This document shows, in pieces, positions 22,723-27,909 of a stretch of DNA of 27,909 nucleotides (positions are counted from its first letter, which is position 1; the number at the start of each line of letters is the position of its first letter). The stretch is from Perkinsus chesapeaki (Eukaryota > Perkinsozoa > Perkinsida > Perkinsidae). The position numbers and the translations under genes are program-made. A model generated the notes under the pieces. The model saw only the letters and a list, made by a program, of their open reading frames with translations, searched no databases and had not been told where the DNA came from. The stretch spans positions 1-27,909 of the forward strand of contig JAAPAO010000287.1 in NCBI GenBank assembly GCA_013115145.1, in the 5' to 3' direction.

Positions 22723-25700
22723 ATGAGTACACCTACGGAACCGTCTGCTCCTGCGGCAGCAGCAGAGGCGTCCTCGAATAATACGAATAACGAAGGTGAA
22801 TCCAAGAAGCCTGAGGTTGAAGATGCTGTTGAAAGGAGAAAGAGGCAGTTGGAGAATTTGGGTAATGATTGGGCAAGGGAGCGGTATGAGTTTATATTCT
22901 TGATCGGTGGATGTACGGTATTGAGGTATAATAGTTTGATGAAGAGAAGCGTTTATAGTAAATCATGTATCAACTATATCACGTAGCGCTTGGACGCTTA
23001 GATAAAGACTATAATTACCAACATGTGCGTCTGGGAGAGAATTCGGAGATTCGGTAGCACCGCATCATTGCCACCAGATTGACGACAGCGTTTGCTCGGT
23101 CGATCACACCCTGCCCATAAATAGTGAGATGTGCACACCATTAACCTTTGATGGAGGGTAAATGTCATATCGCATACAGTACGCGCAGGTGCCAAAAATG
23201 CAGTAAAAACGTTTTGAGAAAACTCGACCTGTGAAGCATTTTAGCGATACAACAGCATTAAGAGAGCATATACACAAAATTTCAGATTCATATGTGGTCT
23301 GGTTAAGAAACTATGCCGGTGACACCAAACGCGCGCTTTAGATTGCGCGTACTGTAGAACCTTAGCAATATTGGATATTGCTAGGGTATCTATTTTATGT
23401 ATGTTATGAACAATCGGATGTTGGGGCCATGCAGGGTCGGACTAAGATACGCGTTACCGATGAAGAATGGCGAGTTTTGAGCGAATGTGTTTCTGAAGAA
23501 TCAGGAAGGCGTTCCGGTTGACCTGGACTATGACTTGTTGTTGTTCTGTAACTAGGTCGATCTGGTGGTGTTTACATTCCTCCCTTCAAGTTGGCAAGAA
23601 TGCAGGCTGAAGCTGCTAAAGAAGCCAAGGACCCTTTTGGTGACCAGACGGAGGGGGGAGGCTATAGTATTGTTGATGTTAGGTGCGGAGGTTCAACGGC
23701 AGGAGTGGGAGGCATTAAGGAAGTCTATCAATGGATTGGTTAATAAAGTGTCTGTTGGCAATATCAAAGATATTGTGCGAGGAGAACTCTTTACTTTGAA
23801 CCTCCTTAGAGGGAAAGGTCTCTTCGCTAGAGCTGTCCTAAGGGCTCAGATGGTAGGGGGTGGGTTGGTCGGATATGGGATTGAGTTGGACACGTAGGCC
23901 TCCCCCGGCTTCACTCATGTATATGCGGCATTGGTGGCGGTGGTTAACTCCAGACTGCCGGAGGTTGGAGAGCTTATTGCTAATAGGACGGCCTTGATGT
24001 TTCGGTAGTAAAGGGGCTTAGCGGCGTCGGTGGGGAAAGTTCGTATGGCGCTCGACGTAGATGGTCTGGTCGGAGGATGATTGGCTGCTAAACGTATTGT
24101 CTAATATCATGCTCAGTAAGTATTGTTGATATATTTTGCATGAGCTTCAAACTAACATAGCAAGCAAAAGCGATTGGGGTTGCCGTTGCTGTATCAGATG
24201 TAGACTTCTTCGTTATTATGTTATAGTCCCAAAAACCTGTTATCGCCTACTCTAACCTATTCACCTGTATTACCACTTGAGGCCCGTTTGATTCAAACAC
24301 ATGGCATTTGTGAGTTTCATTTCCATATTTTTCTGTTTAGGCGTGCCTATGCTAGAAATGATAAGATCGTTCTGACGGCAGCCTGTAAGATGCTGGCACA
24401 TCTGATGAATCAGAAGGTTGTGTCGGAGTAAGTCGTGCTTAATGGAGGGGGAGGAATCTTGCCCCAGTATCGACGCCTTTGTGGGGGATTCATCTTGCAA
24501 TCCGTCAACCTTTCGGCTCGTGGAAACGAGCCATAGTTCTTGACGTGGCCCAACAAATTGATCGTCAAGATGTAGATCTCATGGATGCAGGCTACTGGGG
24601 GCCGTTCGAGCTGGGCGTGAAGCTTAGGACTTGAAAATATGGTGAATTAGGAACTCAGCAAGATGGATATAATCGTCATTTTGACGGTCAATGGGTCGGA
24701 GCCCGTATTTTTGTTCTTCTCCGAAGCATGGTTGCTTGATTTTTCAGGTTTACTATTATGAGAGTCTGTTTGTTGTTTTTGGAGGAGTTGACCACAGACA
24801 GTGTTGAGGTATGTTGCCAATTGCTAACTGAATGTGGTCAAGTGTTACAAGAGATGAATAAAAAGGCAATGATGATATTAACATCGAGGTTGAGAAAGAT
24901 ACTTCATGAAGGTAGGAATGGTGGTATCTTTAAAATCTATGTAGTGCGCGGCCGCAGAATTGAACCAAGAAGTTATCTAAAGTCTTATCCGGCCTTTTTT
25001 CATCTTAAGAATATAATAGAGTTTCACCCGTTATATGTAAAATGCCAATGAAAAACGAAATTCGTAATTCGCAAATACCTGCTGGTGTTATTACATTCGT
25101 ATGTAATATGCGCCATTTGCGGGTGAATTTCTTTTCGAAACTCAGTTATATGCTCTTCGCTATTGTCTTGGGGACTCGAAGGATTCTTTTCTTTCGACTT
25201 GGTTGGGTTACCGGTGGACCGGTTCAAATCCCGACTGGGTTCTGATGCGAATGTCCTTCAGGTCAACTTGACAACAAACGCGTTCAGTATGCCATCGAGA
25301 ACTTCTTTGCTATACTTCGGCAGAATTTCGCCCCTGACCATATTGGAGTTGTGCCAGAGTTAGAATTGATAGACGAGGAGGACCAGTAGGAGGAGGAGGC
25401 CTCCAGGAGAGGGCTATGGGATATGCACGCATGCGTTTGGTAGGTATACCCATGACATCGCTATAAGAGATGGTAAAATTGACGGTGAGAATATCTTGAA
25501 TATTTTCCGAGCGGAGCCACCTGAGCAGTAAGCCTTGGGGTAGAGTGGGTGGTTGAGGAGGTTGGTTAAGATACAAAAAGGAAGAAGGTGAATGGAAGTC
25601 ATTTAGCAAGTCCTTGTTGGGAGGGGAAAGTAGCGAGTCTGAAGGGGAGAGTGATGGTGGTAAGTTTGTGGACATTATTAACTGTATATAAGACCCTTAA

Positions 25701-27909
25701 CCTCTTCCTCTAAGACTCTTTGAAGGTTGAGGCCGATATGTGTGTGCTTATATCTGTATTGTTTGATATTATTAAACGTATTATACTTATTTGCTCCGGT
25801 AGACAGACGTATTAGATGAATCGGTTGTGCGCAGAAATCAGCTTTTCAAATCTACTCTTCCTCAATCGCAACCCAGCATTTCTAAATTACTTAATTTTTA
25901 ATTTAGAAAACTTACTTGGATTTTTAAATTCTAAAAATTACTTTATACCGAATCTACTTCTCGTCGTCGTCGTCCTCATTGCTACTTCACCTCGCTAGCT
26001 TGGTATCCTTGATGTCACTGGCCTTGTATAGCTCTATTATCCTTCTCAACTCGCTCATCTTGATCAGTATTTCAACTTTTTCTTACATGGCATTTTGTTA
26101 CTATATTCAGAGTCATCATCATCATCATCATCTGAGGACAGTGAGGCTGAAGAGGAGGAGGAAGGAGAAGAGGGGCAACCGAAGGCTACACAGGACATTG
26201 TCGATTACACCGAGCAGGCTACGGTCGACCTACGAAGAACAGGTGCTTTGCATCTAAGGCTTTATTGAAGGAGATTCTACTTTTATTTTCAGTGTACTTA
26301 TGCATCATGTCATCGGTCAACTTTGAGGAATGTGTTCATAAGATTCTAAGTCTTAATATAAGGGAAGGGCAAGAGAAGGAGGTAGGGGGGCGGAGCGAAG
26401 CAATTCATGTTTGTTATTTTTATTCAGATATGTACAATGCTTATCGATTGTTGTGCGATGGAAAGGACGTTCAACAGCTTCTATGCCCTACAGGTAGGCG
26501 GAGCGATGCAAGAATCTTCGTCCTTGTCTTTTACTGATGTCATCAACGGGTTGAAAATTTTTCGCCTAATAAGCTTCAAAACTAATAAACTTCAGCATTG
26601 CTTGCTTGTTCAGGCCGAAAGATTATGTCGATTGGTCGAAGTGTATCGGCAGAATTTCGAGGCTAACTTCTTGGATCAATACGAAACATGTCATAGACTA
26701 GAGACCAATAAGATTAGAAATGTTGCCAAGTTCTATGGTCATCTCCTGGCTACAGATGCTATCAGTTGGGAGGTAGGCATGGTGATGGACGGGTTGAGGG
26801 GTAGAGTGGGATTGGTAGGTATTGAAATGCATACAGTTGACAGAGGAGACCACAACTTCTGCTACACGTATATTTATAAAGAACCTCATACAGTATCTTA
26901 GTGAGGTGAGGGAGAATACGGTATGAGATTTGGTGATAGATAGGTTGGAGTAGGTATGGGGCTTACGTAAACTATATCAAAGGCTTAACGATGCTAACTA
27001 TGAGGAGGCATTGGCGGGTATTCTACCGAGGGACACGGCTCATCATATGAGGTAGGGAGATAGAAGGGGGAATGGAAAATGAGATTCTGATGCATTAGAT
27101 TTGCTATTAACTTCTTCTCGGCTATCGGATTGGGGGCATTGACAAAGAAGCATCGGCAGTTACTAGAGGAGGTAGATGGATCCTGAGGGGCGGTAGAGTA
27201 GGGTGGATGCAGGTACAGGCGAAGGAGGCGGCTGAGAGGGCAGCTGCTCAGATTGATGATGATGAGGAGGACTCTAGTAGCGATGAAAGTAAGATAAGTT
27301 GTCATCATGCTCGTTCGTTTGGGTTGAGGAATGACACTCGTGGTAGTTTTGGTGATTTACTTTCGCGTGACTTGGTGGGTGTTTAATTTTATTACTGACA
27401 ACTGCTTAAGTAGAGAGTGAAGCATCTTCCTTGATTGGATGCGTTACATTGTCTTTTCTGTTTCACCGGACATACTGTTGATACTCCGATAATGAAGGGT
27501 TAATGTGGACGCTGAAAATGGGGGCAGCTTAGGAGATTTGACTCTCTCTCTCGGATTTTACTGTATCCTAGGATTTCCCTTCTTTCCTGGCAGCACTTCA
27601 ATAATTCCTGTTTGGCAGGTTCGTCGTCCTCATCGTCCTCATCGTCATCTTCATCCGACTCCGACTCTGACAGTAGTAGTAGTAGCGAAGAGAGTGATAG
27701 TGAGGCAGAGAGAAAGAGTAGGTCACCTATAAGGCGACGGAACCGGAAGGATACCAGAGTTAAGAGTGAGGATAGGAGCCCTAGGGCTCGAAGGAGTCAA
27801 AGCTATTCAAGGAGGAGAAGGAGGCAAGGTGAAAGGAGGGATAGATCGGCTGAAGGAGACCGTCGACGAAGTGAGCGAAGGGATAGATCGGCTGAAGGAG
27901 ACCGTCGAC
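22723..27909 (+). CDS. CWC22: Pre-mRNA splicing factor CWC22 (3' end cut by window)
   Basis: CWC22 is a nuclear spliceosome component that binds eIF4A3 and loads it to start exon-junction-complex assembly. About 706 residues are visible. The N-terminus is low-complexity. The MIF4G domain, about residues 50-320, opens with SGGVYIPPFKLARMQ and includes WEALRKSINGLVNKVSVGNI and RGKGLFARAVLRAQM. A Ser/Glu linker (SSSSSSSEDSEAEEEEEGEE) follows. The MA3 domain, about 375-584, includes FEECVHKI, MLIDCCAMERTFNSFYALQ, RLETNKIRNVAKFYGHLL and RFAINFFSAIGLGALT. A Ser-rich then Arg/Ser tail runs into the window edge. The order and motifs match animal CWC22 closely. The ATG at 22723 is the first in frame, but the first intron (22862-23555, 694 nt) is unusually long and could hide an exon. 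Confidence 0.95.
22862..23555 (+). other. Long first intron of CWC22 with hairpins
   Basis: This 694-nt stretch separates the low-complexity N-terminus from the MIF4G start. It holds a perfect hairpin TAGCAATAT-TGG-ATATTGCTA (23363-23383) and a nearby GCGCGC/GCGCGT pair. Frames inside are short. An inner exon cannot be excluded. Confidence 0.5.
24428..24747 (+). other. CWC22 intron with hairpin cluster
   Basis: This 320-nt intron inside the MIF4G region contains GGCTCGT-GGAA-ACGAGCC (24515-24532), TCTTGACG...CGTCAAGA (24538-24570) and CGTCA-TTT-TGACG (about 24674-24686). The first has a GNRA-type loop if transcribed. No coding was seen. Confidence 0.7.
24912..25261 (+). other. CWC22 intron with tRNA-like T-arm block
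   Basis: This 350-nt intron contains CCGGTTCAAATCCCGACTGG near its 3' end (about 25221-25240), which fits a tRNA T-arm and B box, preceded by GGACTCGAAGGATTC-like sequence. A weaker antisense B box (GAATTGAACC) lies near 24957. There is no T-run at the tRNA 3' end here. Confidence 0.5.
25660..26110 (+). other. CWC22 intron, 451 nt
   Basis: This long intron lies in the Ser/Glu linker. Its 25870-25950 part is strongly AT-rich. No tRNA-like block or coding exon was seen. Confidence 0.65.
26382..26427 (+). repeat. Short CWC22 intron with GGCGGAGCGAAGC motif
   Basis: This 46-nt intron begins GTAGGGGGGCGGAGCGAAGC and ends TTTTTATTCAG. The same motif follows the donor of the next intron and of the RRP5 intron at 7125. 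Confidence 0.75.
26494..26613 (+). repeat. CWC22 intron with GGCGGAGCGATGC motif
   Basis: This 120-nt intron begins GTAGGCGGAGCGATGC, one base different from the core motif of the intron just upstream. The two introns flank a 66-nt exon. Confidence 0.7.
27289..27618 (+). other. Last visible CWC22 intron (330 nt)
   Basis: The donor GTAAGA splits a Ser codon and the acceptor TTGGCAG opens the poly-Ser/Asp part. It is pyrimidine-rich near its end. No tRNA-like block or coding was seen. Confidence 0.75.
27839..27909 (+). repeat. 42-nt tandem repeat in the CWC22 RS tail
   Basis: The block beginning GGATAGATCGGCTGAAGGAG recurs 42 nt later (27839 and 27881), encoding RRDRSAEGDRRRSE twice. The second copy is cut by the window end, so the total number of copies is unknown. 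Confidence 0.85.

Larger units (their letters stand above)
22723..27909 (+). other. CWC22 exon map
   Basis: Exons with phase checked at each join: 22723-22861, 23556-23639, 23683-23852, 23898-24004, 24341-24427, 24748-24911, 25262-25385, 25444-25527, 25571-25659, 26111-26242, 26293-26381, 26428-26493, 26614-26772, 26819-26905, 26954-27051, 27099-27171, 27213-27288, 27619 to beyond 27909. Nine of 17 introns are 41-50 nt. The acceptor at 25570 is TTAAG, an AAG end without a pyrimidine tract. The weakest call is the first intron; its donor (GTAATG at 22862) was chosen because it gives the right phase. Confidence 0.8.

Noticed and set aside
26112-26132. TCA microsatellite as a non-coding repeat
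   Set aside because: It lies in frame and encodes the Ser run expected in the CWC22 linker.

Overview
This is eukaryotic nuclear DNA with densely split protein-coding genes. Two genes can be read almost exon by exon. Their 48 modelled introns use GT-AG ends, and about half are only 41-50 nt long. TAA, TAG and TGA are all used as stops, so the code looks standard. Very short introns, very high intron density, and an orphan secreted protein beside conserved housekeeping genes suggest a protist, perhaps an alveolate such as Perkinsus. That taxonomic guess rests on general impression and should be held loosely.

Layout. 1-1267 is upstream sequence holding a diverged repeat (copy A) and a perfect hairpin. 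1268-10359 (+) is RRP5/PDCD11, the S1-repeat and HAT-repeat ribosome-biogenesis factor, in 32 exons. 10481-10705 (+) is a possible 48-residue one-pass membrane protein. 10706-16314 has no intact gene that I recognise. It holds decayed coding stretches (about 13080-15950) and a palindrome cluster. 16315-17142 (-) is an intact single-exon gene for a 275-residue secreted glycoprotein of unknown family. 17143-19536 is non-coding or decayed, with copy B of the upstream repeat and a palindrome-rich tract. 19537-22086 (+) is an ArfGAP of the SMAP/AGD5 type. 22723 to the window end (+) is the spliceosome/EJC factor CWC22, with MIF4G, MA3 and RS regions, cut by the window edge.

The most unusual feature is in the introns. 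Several RRP5 introns, and the sequence just upstream of the ArfGAP start, carry the 3' end of a tRNA-like sequence. In four sense-oriented copies the T-loop (TTCGANN) is followed after exactly 20 nt, the tRNA distance from position 54 to the discriminator base, by an A and then a T-run that leads into AG. In the introns this T-run and AG form the 3' splice site. In two antisense copies the 5' splice site GT is the complement of tRNA positions 74 and 73. This suggests that tRNA-derived sequences were turned into introns in both orientations. A second recurring motif (GGCGGAGCGAAGC-like) sits just inside the donor of three other introns, two of them consecutive in CWC22.

Functionally, RRP5 (pre-rRNA processing), CWC22 (splicing) and the ArfGAP (vesicle traffic) are ordinary housekeeping genes with no operon-like link. 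The secreted protein and the decayed stretch between them look lineage-specific.
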